Source of the DNA: Warburgia ugandensis
Lineage: Eukaryota; Streptophyta; Magnoliopsida; Canellales; Canellaceae
Direction of reading: 5' to 3'
Assembly: GCA_035236585.1 (NCBI GenBank)
Contig: CP141137.1
Span: 12,602,327 to 12,666,326, forward strand
Length of the DNA: 64,000 nucleotides
The translations under genes and the position numbers were made by a program. This document shows positions 1 through 13,000 of this stretch, piece after piece (within the stretch, counting starts at the first letter, position 1; each line of letters begins with the position of its first letter). Below the pieces are notes generated by a model that saw nothing but the letters and a program-made list of their open reading frames with translations, was not told the origin of the DNA and searched no databases.

Positions 1-204
1 AATCATCGAATGGAGAAAATATTTGCACACCTTCTATATGAGAAGTGGCCTCAATATGGACAGGCTAGACTTAGATGCTAGTAGCATGTAATTTGTCTAC
101 CATGGTAAATCCACAGACTGATTTACAACAATGGACCACACAAAATTCCCTCAAGAAAACCCTTCATGTACCAGACCAATAAAATTGCCTCCTAGATCAA
201 CCCT
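1..204. other. unassigned flank
   Basis: No coding or repeat signal is recognised here. It lies downstream of the GTPase gene (gene sense) and directly precedes an LTR start. The missing last exon of the gene was looked for on the minus strand and not seen. Confidence 0.4.
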
Positions 205-1561
205 TGTTAAGTGTTTAATTTTGGCCAAAAGACCCCTAGTTTAGCATTTAATTAGATAATCTAACTTATCAATTTGATGATTTTGGGATAAAATATGAAA
301 ATTAGCTAATATTGACCATCTAACCGTACATTGCCAAAATTAACGGTGAAATGATCATCCGAGCTAATTAGAAGCTTAATGTACAGTTAGATTACTCTAA
401 TCTAGTCTTTTGTTTTGCAAATCAACCCGATTATGGCTTGGATGGTTCAAATCGATATTCAACGATGCAAATCGATCAAAAGAGGCATGGATGGATCAGA
501 TTAAATTTTGACTGTGCAAACCATCTTGAAGATCAATAATGCAAGGGTGGAAGGTTTCCTAAAGGAAAAAGAGTCCTAATAAGGAGAGGACTATGGATGT
601 GATTTTGGGAAGAATAGGAAACTAACTCTTAAAGGAAAGAGGGGAAAGCCGTGGGAGCCTAAGGAGTTTTTTAGTTTTTGGGAGTTGAGTTTTGAGGAGT
701 TTTTTTTTGTTTCCTTTGCTTGCATAGTTTCTTTGTTTCCTGTTTTACCATAGTCCTTTTCTTCATCCTCCTCCTCTCATCTTCTTCTCTCCTTGGTTCA
801 CTCCGTCTCTTATTCCCCTCTTCCTCACATTACTGTTTTCTTAAACCATCTCTTTTCCCAGTCCTCTCCCCTCCTATCTTCTCTCCACTCTCTCTTCTTG
901 CTCACCTTTTCCCAGCCATTTCTATTTCATCACCAACCCGTCACCCAGCTCCTTTTCTTTCACCTTCTCTCTTAGTTCTCGCCCATCCATTCCCCTACCT
1001 CTCTTTCCTTATCTCCCTCTGTATTTCTCTTTCTTTCAACACCCCATCTTCCTAAATCACCACTGCCCAGCCACTTCTCCAGTCGCCAACCTCTCTCTAC
1101 AGCCCTAGGTCACCTGCGTCTTCACTGGCCCAAGCATCATCCTGTCACCAGCCAGCCCAACTCAGTTCCCAAGTTCTCAGGCTTCATCGCCATCGCCCAG
1201 CACTACCCAGCCAATCACCATTCTTTCCTTGTTCTCCACAGCCACTCGTCCCACTCCCTTGCCTGCCACGCTCCACCACCCTCTGTTCCATCTTCCCTCT
1301 TTGCTAGCCCAGTTACTCTCTTCTCACTTGCTTAGCACCCCTCTCCCCATCACCGATTTTTCCTTGCATCCTTAGCCCAACATGCATCAGTTTCCCAGAC
1401 CAACCCAATCACGCCCAGATCACTCCTCTCTGCATCACTAGCCTTCCATAGTATTATCGCCGGCAAGCCTTTGTTCTCTTCATCTGCCCTACTCACTCGA
1501 TCACCGGCGTCAGGTCATCGTCTGCCTAGATCGCCTCCACCATCCAAGCCACCGACAATGC

Positions 1562-1643
<82 letters not shown>

Positions 1644-2488
1644 TCCTTTGCCACGGCATCGTCTTCACTGGCTAGGCACGAACCCAGTTCTTCCACACAC
1701 CAGCACCGGCGTCTGCACCTCCACCTTCACCAGCAATCCCCTCCAGCAAACATCTTCCTTTGTTTTTTTGTTTTACGGGAAGTTTCAGGAAAAATTCCCT
1801 TTTTGCCCTTAGTGGAAAAATTCTATTTACATTTTGTCCTTATCTGCATTCTGTTTTATTCCCATTCTGCTCTGTGTTCTGTGTTATTCTCAATTAATCC
1901 AGGAACTGTTTTATTTATTTGTGTTTAACTGAATCAACGGTTCTGGTTTAATTTTAGGATAGCTTCAATTTCTCATTTGTTTCTATTCTGATTTTCAATT
2001 AACTTTCATATATGGGTTATAGGATTTTGTAAAGCATGTTTATCATCACTGATCTTCAATCTAAGAATCTGATCTCAGATCTAAGCCGTTAAATCTTAAT
2101 TTTCTTATCTAGCCCAGATCTCTTAGAAATTTTAGAATCTGCCTAATCCCTCTGGATGATCATTAATTAAAAGCATCAAAAACATGCTGATGAAGGCTGA
2201 TCGGTCTGTGTGAGACCAGATTTGTAGAAATTAATGATAAGCAGTCTAGAAAAGTGAATTTTTCTAATTTTTTTAGTTAAATTTCTGTTTCTCTAAATTA
2301 GACCTCTGTAATTTCATTGATTAAAAAGATCAGAAGTCTGATTTCTCATTCTGTTAATTGATGCCATTTAATTTCAATTTTAGAATAATTATATTTTATT
2401 AAAACTTCAATTTCTTACGTTCCTGTCGAATCGACCCGTACTTGCGCATGCTATACTACAATAGCCCGTGCACTTGTGGAAAATAACA
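205..2488 (+). mobile_element. long LTR, same family as the gag-only element at 43.7-55.5 kb
   Basis: It starts TGTTAAGTGTTTAATTTTGG and ends in AATAACA, matching in reverse the LTRs at 43729-45943 and 50842-55491. The last 80 bases share the blocks TCGACCCGTACTTGC and ACTACAATAGCCCGTGCACT with those LTRs. A CT-rich middle (about 680-1640) matches their GA-rich middle on the other strand. The 2284-bp length fits the 2215-bp reference copy. What follows (AGTTTTTGGGGTTGTTGCC) looks like the same spacer and a decayed primer site, so this was probably a 5' LTR whose internal region is lost. No target duplication is visible: left flank ACCCT, right flank is element-like. Confidence 0.82.
1567..1641. 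repeat. (CT)n microsatellite, about 75 bp
   Basis: Uninterrupted CT dinucleotide run inside the LTR. It corresponds to the GA runs of the related LTRs read on the opposite strand. Confidence 0.97.
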
Positions 2489-2510
2489 AGTTTTTGGGGT
2501 TGTTGCCAAA
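2489..2510 (+). other. decayed tRNA-Asp-type primer-binding site
   Basis: Directly after the LTR end comes AGTTTTTGGGGTTGTTGCC. The intact relative reads AGTTTTTGGCGCCATTGCC in the same place. The differences include C-to-T and G-to-A changes, as expected from decay of methylated cytosines. Confidence 0.5.
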
Positions 2511-3890
2511 AACCCTCACTAAAGCCCTTTTGCCACGAAAGTATGACATTATTTTGGTTGCCCAAATCTCTGGTCCTCCCATTCCAACAACCATCATCAA
2601 TGCCATGAAGACACCAGTGCAATAGACGAAACCATCTTGCGCAACAGCTGATCTTTTATTTGAATGTTGAGAATTCATTAGAAAAGTACTGTAAATTTTG
2701 CCTAACAGCTAATTGGCAGACCAAATTCATTATCCCCGGCCGTTTTCTTGACCTAGCCATTTCCTCTCCAATGTCAATCACCCTTTCACTTCCTCTAGGC
2801 ATACAAACAGCAAGAACAGTGTCAATCATCATGCATCTCTAGAGCATGCTATATTCAACATATTGGCACAGCAGCCTGCATCAATGGTGCTGTGATCTTT
2901 GCACAAGAGACTTAACAACCTATCTCCACATCTCTTCATGAAGATTCAAGATATTGACAAAGGATTAAAACTTCCTGAATCTTACAGTTGATATTCCATG
3001 GTAACAGTGATTCATCCTGTTAGTATTTTCTGGTCAACATTCAGGCTTTATGCATTGAAAATAGGAGATTTTTCTCACTTCTATCTTCTGAAAAGTCCAA
3101 ATAAAATTTTTGATTTACAAATTGCAGCTATTTTATCATCAGATTCACAAACTAAACCTTTAAGCCTATGACTTAATCTTGTTTCTGGGCACATTCAATT
3201 TATATACACCAGTATAGTTCGGAACTTAGGTAAATTGTTTCTGAGCTTTAAAATGTAGAGGTATGTCACATAGAAGATAATGCTGAGAAATATGGGATAT
3301 GAAAGGACACAGAGTAGGCAAGAAATTTCAAATGTTTTGTGTATCAATGACAAGGTCTTTTTTACCTGTCATAATGAAATGTACTCAGCACCTCAAAACC
3401 AGTATCAATCAACAAAGGAAACATAGGCTGCTATCCTTACTATAAACAAACGTTTATACATCTATTTGTAATCTAGCAGGTCACCAGCCACCAGGCTGTC
3501 CACATCATCAAGTTGACTCAAATTTGGGGCTGTACACCATCCTTCCATGAAACACTAGAGAAATCTTTGCAGAAGCTTTCATTAATAACTTGGCCAAAAA
3601 ACCTTTACAAATCAGGGCTACATTTTCTACTTTCAGATGCTAAAAAAGGAAATTAGGGATATGAATTCTCATTCAATATGAAATAAGTATGAATACTTCG
3701 AAATACATTTATTTGCACCAGATCTACAATATCTCCTGAAACTCTATTATTCTAATGCAAATTAAGTAGGTATACAGTAATTGCAGAAATAGAAGAATCC
3801 TTTTGCCCTTGACATGATAGTCGATATGTCATCTACTATAAACAGCTAACATAATGTGAAGAGTTCAGCCCTGGAGTGAAGATAGAATAC
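2511..3890. other. gene-free stretch between LTR relic and last recognised GTPase exon
   Basis: If the GTPase transcript continues, this is its last intron or 3' end. No match to the expected hypervariable tail or to a terminal double-cysteine codon pair in a sensible frame was seen on the minus strand. A plus-strand open stretch at about 2509-2610 looks protein-like but matches no family I know. Confidence 0.4.
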
Positions 3891-4019
3891 CTTTAAGGCA
3901 AGTTCTTCAAAGCATTGCTTCACATTTTGCATAGTTTTTGCACTACATTCAAAAAATGACCACCCATATTGTTTTGCAAGAGCAATACCCTCCTCTCTTG
4001 TCACAACCCTTTCACTTTC
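3891..4019 (-). CDS. RABC1: GTPase exon 5 (SAK motif)
   Basis: Acceptor TTTCAG then GAAAGTGAAAGG; ends GCCTTAAAG before GTATTC. Encodes [20 protein letters not shown], then [20 protein letters not shown] and ALK. It ends exactly between codons. Confidence 0.93.
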
Positions 4020-7000
4020 CTGAAACATATGGATGCAACTGATGATTGTTGCATAAATGTAACCTCTAAAACATAAACTAATAATATTGTCTCCCGAAGT
4101 AGTCAAGGAACAGATTACTGTGAAAGGAGATGGCATAACCAACAAATAATGTCAGTCAAGGCAAAAGATATAGGAAAAGCACAGAACATCAAGCAACCAA
4201 CAAGGAGAGGGGAATCAACTAAACATATTCCATTCTTTTCCTTTTAAAATTTTAAAAAACAATAACCTCATTATTGAGGCACAGAAGATTCTCCAGAGTG
4301 GTGCTGGCATGCCAAATCACTAGATTTTCTAGATGTTCAAAGAATCTATAAGAATGCACTGGGTATGAAAACAAAGCATGGAATTAGAAGATGTCATTAG
4401 TCTGTAGTGAGACTTTGCCACTCAAATCCTAAGACCTCCAAGCAAGTCCAACAATTTTGTAGTATCAGGTTTCGTGACACAAATGCTCATTAACAGTTAG
4501 CACCACAAAAAGAAAAAAAAAAAAGTGCCTCTACAGCCATCAAAGTCAGACTTCTGTTGACTATGGATTTTGTACAAATCATTTCTTCTGGTTAAATAGA
4601 CAAATGCTATGAAATAAACAAAACCATGAAGAAAAGCTAGACAAAGAAAGAAGCCTCAGCAAGCTGTCTGTCCGAGCAGAAGAAGCCTAATAATCAAGAC
4701 ACAAAGTGCAAGTAGTTGCATCCTCATAAGAAACGGCAATACTAACCAAAAGAAAAGTGAATGAAACTATTTCCACATAAATCTGAAAGGCCTACACTCA
4801 TCTGAAAACTTTTACGAATAATCAACTTCCCTAAACAACCTAGATGAACCCTATACATGGCGCAAAGCATTTGTTGACCCAAAACCGAGAAAAAGGTTAT
4901 ACTATCAATTCCCATCTTGAGAATTACACCAAATCTCCTTAAACCCTAGGTTTGTGCTAACAATTGTTATAGAATGAAAACTTTAGCAGTTTGAACAACC
5001 TCAGTCACTTGCAATTTCTGGTGAAAATAATCCTAGTTCATAGTGAAGCTAGTTTAAATTGATCTAAAGCCCAACATGGTTTGTATAACGCCTTATGAGC
5101 ATTTGGATCTTAATTGCAATCTTCTTTTCTCAAATAATCTTCACTATATACTGAAATTCTTGGAAGCTCAATAAGATTTGCCAAACCAAAGAAAACTGGC
5201 CTTTCCACGTTAGCATTTTTAAATTTTCAATTTGCAAGAAAGCAATAGCATATTTCTCAACACCCAATGTGAAAACCCAGACTTATGATCTAGGCTGGGT
5301 CGTAATTCATGTCAAACTACCAATTTCAAAATTTATAAGCAAAGATATTACCCATCTTCTCAAGGTTGTATCCACCAAAGCATAAATAGGAACTGATAAG
5401 ATTCAAAATTCCATACAAACCATTGCATCCTAATAATGAAGAAAACAAAACTCTTGTTTGATTCTTTAGACCATATGAAGTTTCTATCATTATTTTAAAG
5501 GAAATGTTTGAATATTTTAAATTTGATTTATAATTGCATCAAGCTTCTCTAAAGTAGTAAGCATTAAAAAAAGGCCCAATATTGGTTAAGCTAGATGGAC
5601 AAGGAGCAAATAACCAAAACATAGTTTTCATTTTATTTTATTTTATTTTATTCTTGATAGGCAATCTATGGAATTCATTCAATCTCCATCAACATCCCTC
5701 CCATAGTGCATATACAATGATGAATATATGCTCATTGCTAGGCAATATGATATTCTCAAATAAGAATACATCATGTTCACCATAAAAAGTTTGTTTATGA
5801 CTGCCATAATTTAGCTCTTGTAAATTCAACAACTTGCAAATGACACATTTCTGTAACTAATTTTAGTCTAAAAGTCTTTGGACAACACTTTGAATATTTT
5901 ACCAACTACAATTTCTATGCTTACATGTTTTTGTATGCTAAGGCATATCAAATCTCTCTAAAATTGGAAATTTCTTCAATCATAGCAAACAAATGTAATG
6001 CTACAACCCTAATCTTGAAAACCCAATGCTATCCACGTATAAGGACAACGCTAATAGCTCGAAAAAATCTGAGCATTCTTGCGTTCTTCTCTCTTGGGAT
6101 TTTCTTCCTTTTGTTTTAAGAACTCCACTCTTGCAGAGTAGCGAATTGAGAGAAATCAGGGTATTGCAAAAGTCAAAACTTTCAAATATCCAATGAGACT
6201 TTTGAATAATTTCCCTCAAATTTTGTTAAGGTTTTTGAGTACCTAGTATTTTACAAATTCCAATTTTGGAGCATTTTCAAAAGATTGCAATATTCTGATG
6301 ACTCATTTTCTAGTATAAAATATCATTAATTAATTAATTGATTAAGCCCACTTTACAACAAGACATACAATTCATGGGCTGATATTGAAATTACAAGCAG
6401 AAAAGCCTATTCATGTAGTTTACCCAATACACCTATCAATTATTACATCTAATTGAACCTGTTATTGATGTCATAAAGTTAGGCAAACCTTTTAGAAGAT
6501 CTAAACCATTCAAATAATAGGGCATGTAAGACTTGGCCCATATTTAAAACATCAAAAACATTAAACAGTTGGCCATATAAGATCTTGGGCCCACATTTTA
6601 GAACATCTAAATTGTTAGAAAATGTGGGCACAAGTCTTACATGACTTATAATTAACCTATTATTGATGTCATAAAGCTAGGCCCACATTTTAGAATATCT
6701 AAACCATTCGAACAATAGGTCATGCAATGGTAAAAGTTATCGTCATGTGACCTTGAGGTCACAAGTTCAAGGTGGGGAATCAGTCTCTTGCAAAATGCAA
6801 GGTAAGGCTGCCTACTATAGGCCCTTGGTCCACCCCTTCCCCAGACCCCACATAGGCAGGAGCTTCATGCACGGGGGCTGCCCTTTTTAAACAATAGGTC
6901 ATGTAAGACTTGCCCATATTTAAAACATGAAAACTATTACACAATTGGCCATATAAGATCTTGGGCCCAGATTTTAGAACATCTAAATCATTAGAAAATG

Positions 7001-10000
7001 TGGGTACAAGTCTTAGACGGTCTATGATTTGAATGGTTTAGATCTTCCAAAAGTTAGGCCCAACTCTTTCAAGCCTATGGTTTAAATGGTTTAGATGTTC
7101 TAAAATGTGAGCCCAAATCTCACATGGTCCATTATTTGAATAGTTTAGATCTTCTAAATGTAGAACGAACTCTCATATGATGTATCATGTAAATGACTTA
7201 GATCATCTAAAATGTAAAGCCCACTTTTACATGTGGTTTAAATGGTATCAATATTCAAAATGCGGGCGCAAGACTCACATGACTAATGATGTGAAAGTTG
7301 TAAATATTCTAAAAAAGTATACCCAACTCTTACATGAGATTTGAATGGTTTAAATATTCTAATGCAGGTCTAAGTCTCACATGGCTAAGATGCGAATAGC
7401 TTAGATAGGCAAAGAAGATGAATGGGTTGGATGAATTCAAAGGGTGGCCCCACATATTCCTTTATGGTAGAGAGAGAAGTATAAAAAGGAGCTGCTTTAA
7501 TTAGGGGTGCTATAGTGTAAAATAAATAAGTCATATGGGGTTTTACGTAAAATCATCTTTATTGTTGGCGGCCCAAGCCAATATATTCTCTTCTTAATAG
7601 GTCATTAGTTCAAACCCAAAAAGAAATAGGATATTGCAAAACCCTATTGTTTCTAGTTTTTTGCATTGATGGACCATATCTTTTATTTTACACTACTCCA
7701 ATCAATTTCACATCTGAATATCCAGATATCTCAAAAACCAGGATTTCCATCACTATCAATTTTGGATTTTGCAAAATCCAAATTTTTTCCAATGTCTCAA
7801 TGCACTAACACCAAAATTTTCTAGGTTTTGTCGATATCTCAATGTACTAACAACAGATATCTTAATATCCACTTTATTCAGCAAAATATCAATTCATCTC
7901 AATACACTAATCCTTGTCAGATTTGGAAGAGAAGACACAATTTTCTAGAGATTCTAACCAACTAATGGTGTACCAAAAAGCTCTTAACTGTAAAGGAACT
8001 TTTTCAAGGTAAAACATTAACGTTTCCCTTGTTGTCCTGTTATATAGTAGTTGAGCTCTTTTCTCCCATTGTTCTTATATACTCTCTTGGCTCTTACATA
8101 TTCATCTCATTTGTCTTTTGCAAAGTACTGTTTTGACTCCTACTTTCCAACTTCATACATAAGATTTAGCTTGCTTGGTTTCTCTCTCCCATATCATGTT
8201 ATATTATTTTTCTTTCCTTTTCAACTGAATTAGTTCATTTGCTTACTTAGTTAATGGGAAAATGAGTGTCTACAAAATGGCCCACTCTAATTCAATAGCT
8301 CTCAGAGGAAAATGCATTTAGTTAAAGTGTTGTCTTGTCTATTTTATTTTGTTTATAATCCCTTTAATAGAGACTAGATGTAAGTTTAAATGTGATCATA
8401 CAACAAATCATCTTAGCTTCCTTTGAAAATCATTAAAGATTTTATTAGTGTTGTTTCAAATGTTTAGCAAATTTAATTTCATGGTAAGGAAGAGAAGATG
8501 GAATGAATTGTATTTGATGGAAAAAAAAGGACGAAATAATAGCTTAAGATGAATAGTCATATGTGAAGCATAAAGCCTAATTTCTTAAGCACAAGTTAAC
8601 ACGATGGGGAGTATGATCATAAAGTTGGCAATTAAATATGTGCCTACGCCCTCTCTATAAGACTTTAAGGGATACTCTCCCCTTTACCTACTAATCTTTT
8701 ACCTTATTTCACATGTTGCCTTAGAAATTATGGTAAAATTGGAACCAACCCCTTCAAATCTCGTAACTTAATGAATGTAAGAAGTTGGCAAAGCCAAGAC
8801 ATAAAGCAGCCTCAATGCACGAAGCTCCTACCTATGCGAGGTCCAGGGAAGGGGCGAGCCACAATGAACTAAAGTAGGCAGCCTTACCTTGCATTTTTGC
8901 AAGAGGCTGATTCCACGCCTTGAACCCGTGACTTCAAGGTCACAGGACGACAACTTTTACCATTGCACCAAGGCTCCCCTTCTCCAAACATGAGAGACAA
9001 ATTAAGGGTCTCTGGGTGCACCTTTAGGTGGTGACACCATGGATGCTTCACTCGTGGATGCTTATTAAAATTATCATAATTCATATAAAGCAATACTTGC
9101 AGAGGATATGGTGACAGAACATTTTAGTATTTTGTGATGAAGTGCATAGAAACTTCTAAACATTGTATCCAAATGCTGCACAAGAATAATCAAGTGTCTC
9201 AATTAATTTCCTGGATCTTCTGTCTAGATATCACAACCTGTGCTTTCAGATCATCCATCAAGAAAATACAGCACATAGATTTCCTTTTTAAGCTGACTTG
9301 CTGTACTAGTTATTTAGTGGATTACCAAGTTAAACATTTTGAATTCTCCAGAAGAATGGAGCAATGAATTGTGAAATGTTAGACTTTGTGAATAAACTGC
9401 AAACACAAGTTGCAGAAGGAGAGCGTAGTGTTTGTGGTTTCAAAATGTTGAATCAAGGAATGCGGTATAATCTCTCTTATTGACTGATGTTCATCTTAAA
9501 ACCAAGTTTCACGAGGACAAAACCTCTAGATGTTCCAGATTCAGTAAATACTGTAAGTCTGTAACACTCAATTATATGCCAATGATATGACCTCAGGTTC
9601 TCCATTTCAAAGCTATCTAGAGTCTATAATATCATACCATTCAAATCGCCATTGTGTCCAAGCTTGTCAAATGACTCAAACCAATCCACTTTTGTAGCAA
9701 TATATTAGTCAGAAAACATCATTCAGAGAAGTAAAAGAAGAACAAACCATCATCTCCAGACTTTTCAAGAATTCTCTCAGCCAGTTTGCATAGCATAAAA
9801 ATCTTGGTCACCAACATAATAATGCCGTGTAACTATCAGCCGAAAGATAGGGAAGAATAAAGTAAGAAAAAATTTATTACAGTTACCTTATCAACTTTAT
9901 TGCCAACAAGAATCTTGACACAGTCCTGATTAGTGGAGTAAAGTTCTACTTCTTTTGCCCACACATCTGATAAGTTTGTAAAGGTTTCTCGCGTTGTCAC

Positions 10001-13000
10001 ATCATAAACTAAACATGAGAATAAAATCAAGAATTATTTGTGTACAATTCATTGAAAACTTGAGGACAAATAAGTATAACAGGAAGACTAACAGGTGTGA
10101 CGGACAAATTCCTACCATGGTGATGCAAAAGTAGAAAAACAAGAAAGCAGTTTCCAAATGAATAAAGAAGATATGCCCAAAGTTCCATACTGATAACAAC
10201 AACAAATTCAAATTCTTCAAGAAAACAGATTTGTGTACTTCTATCATATATTTATATGCAGAGGCAAGAAAACATGTTTAAGAAAAAATCACAAGTATGT
10301 CTGTCTATCATGCTTGATCCACTAGCATGAAAGATGTCCTTGAGCCCATTCTTGGGGAATAGAACAGATATACAAGAACAGTAACACAATGAGCAAGTCA
10401 ACTAGCAGTCAGGTTTAATCTTCGACTAAAAGAAGCATAGATCTGAATTCTAGAAAAAGGGCATATAGATCTATAAAATAGTGTTAGCATCATGATCAAA
10501 TATGGTGAATCCGGAAATGGTTTTAAGCTTAGACCCAGAATGAAAAATGAAACTTTTTGGTAGGACTAACATGATTCCCCATGTCAGGCACAATGCTTCC
10601 TCGCCTGAAATTTCCAAATTAAGAATGCCTTGCTTCCTAGTCTAGAGCTGCTCCCTTCCTATTTCACATTTGTGGCTGCGGCACTTAGTTGAGTGTTGGC
10701 AGAAGTTACTGGAGCAGCTCTTGTTGAAGGCTTCAAAGTGGATGATTCTGAGTTGAGATCATCCATATGCATTTTTCTTTCTTTCTTTCTTTTGGGTGAA
10801 CGGCACACATCCGCAGTTCATTGATGAAATTTTATTACTCACGTGGGGATTATAGTAAGTCACATGTGCAACTTGAAAGTTGATCTTATGTCGTATAAGG
10901 GTATTGAGCAGGAAAACTAATTTTACAAAGTACCAGCAATGGGTCCAAGTGGAGGGTGCTTTTAGCGACAGCAGGCAGTCTCAGATATGGTCTTGTTCAG
11001 CTTCCTGTTTCAATTTTTTGCCCTGCATTGTGTTACCATTTTGTATAAAGCATTATGGGATCCAATGCTGGAAAGTAAAAAGGAAAGAACTCAAATGTGG
11101 AACAAAGGTGTGCTTTCCCTTGGGAGAAAATTATTCTGATTAAATCTGCTCTCCCAAACCTATCAATTTACTGTATCTCAGGTTTGCTGCACTTTATGGT
11201 TGTCTCTGGATTTTGTGAGACCCAAATCAATTAATGATGCTGACATTCTGTGCTGCTTGTGATGATGTGGAAGGGGAATTCTATATGATGATCTATAGTG
11301 AGTTAAAGAGGAGCACAGAGATTTGTAATATATAGCAGGAAATTCAATACAAATAGGTCTCATAAGAGAATATAGAACACTAATATAATCATAGCAACAT
11401 AGATTTCAGACTTCATCAGGGCCTCAATCTCCCCTTCCTCTGTAGGGAAAACCTGGCCGAGCGTCCTGACCAATATTATCTTATGTAAGTTTCATAAGTT
11501 TGTCCTGTCTTTAAATTGGGAGGATTGTTCTCCAAAACCAATCTGAGAGCTTTGCATCCAATAGCAATTAGGGAATGCAAACTGATTAGATGTCTCATCA
11601 TTCTGCAATTTCATTTGGTAATGAAGATGATCTAAAGATATCCTCCTTTCAGATGCCATTTGATAATGAAGATGGTAAGATACCTTCCTTTCAGATATCA
11701 GCATATTTGGCTTATAAGCAATAAGTATAAGCTTGCTTGACAAATTGGTCAACATATTCTGTACATGGTTTTATGGTTCATCAATTTTGGAACATAAAAC
11801 CGTAAAAGAGACCTTTTCTAAGTGGAATAAAGAGAATCAAACAAGTTATTCTCAGAGCCAGAAAAAACTCCAGAGCCCGTCTTGAACAAGAATTCACTAG
11901 CACTAGTTCTTCTGGAGGAAGAAATACAGAGCCTATGCTTGACGCAATACATAATTATACAGAATTGGTTATTAATAGAGCTCTAACATTGCAAGCTAGC
12001 AATGGACCATCGAAGCATCGCATAGGGGTACAGAAATCCAAATAGCTTAAAACAGAAATGTTAAGCAGCAAGTGGAATATTCTGCAATAATTTAACCAAG
12101 CACATCAGCTCAAGCCCAAAACCAACAACATTTTATTTTTCCAACTAAATAGGGAGAAGGAGACCATCAAAAAATAGCATTTCCTCCAGCGCCTTGGACA
12201 AAATAGCATTCCCTCCATCTGTCTTGGAGAGTAAGATGCTATGGGTTATATTGGACAAAAAGTTCACCATAGCTTTAGGGTGCAAAGATCTTTCAGGTTT
12301 TGGATGCTAGCAGATATGCTATCCCACATGAATTACCAAGCCAATGACAAATATCTTCAGCACCAAAATGAACGTAAAAGTTATCTCTTAGAAAAGTTGT
12401 TTCCAAGATGTGCAAATATATGAACCTTCAGATATGCATTTTTCAATAGAAAGACCCTTCCGCATTTTAGTCTAATAAAATTTGGCCCAAAAGAGTTTTT
12501 CCCATTCGATTGTATTGGAAAGTAGAAATAGAGGTTTTCTGTACTGCATATATTCACAAACAACAGGAAGCACAAGGAGAAATTATTATTTCCATTTTGC
12601 GAGAAGAGTAATAACAGAACAGAAGAAACCAAAAATAATGAAAGAAAAAACAGATGAAATACTGATTAGGACCTGTAAAAATAAGTCATAAGAACCATGT
12701 TAGTACCATTAACGAATTTCAAAAAGTGGGACATCCAATACAGTAAATGCAAAAACACTGTACATAAGGTTGGTCAATTATTATATTCATGCTTGATCAA
12801 AGAAAACATGTACTCTTAGCTCATGAAACAACGTTGGCATATAAACTACTCCATATTGCTTATAGGAGTAAAAGCTAAGAACTATGGATGTGCTCTAAAA
12901 GAGCAAATAAAGAACAATGTCTTTTGATACAAAAATAAGGAAAAGTGAACATCATACCAAGAATTATCCCATGGGCACCTCTATAATAAGAGCTTGTTAA

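Larger units (their letters stand above)
4020..9886 (-). other. intron 4 of the GTPase gene (5.9 kb)
   Basis: Bounded by the exon 4 donor and exon 5 acceptor. It holds a foldback-like repeat block (6459-7420) with a SINE inside it, a second SINE (8801-8980), and otherwise AT-rich sequence without recognised content. Confidence 0.85.

Noticed and set aside
1471-1812. 113-codon plus-strand frame with SLSLSL
   Set aside because: Lies in the LTR at 205-2488 and is driven by the CT microsatellite.
2821-2880. Minus-strand GGCTGCTGT (Gly-Cys-Cys), resembling a Rab C-terminus
   Set aside because: No stop follows the cysteines for 11 codons and the upstream frame does not resemble a Rab tail.
3061-3108. 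Possible last GTPase exon on the minus strand after TTTTCAG, reading KIEVRKISYFQCIKPEC
   Set aside because: It is in phase and ends in Cys, but it lacks the family's EVPSL..EG-type segment and basic linker, and is too short. Not strong enough to annotate.
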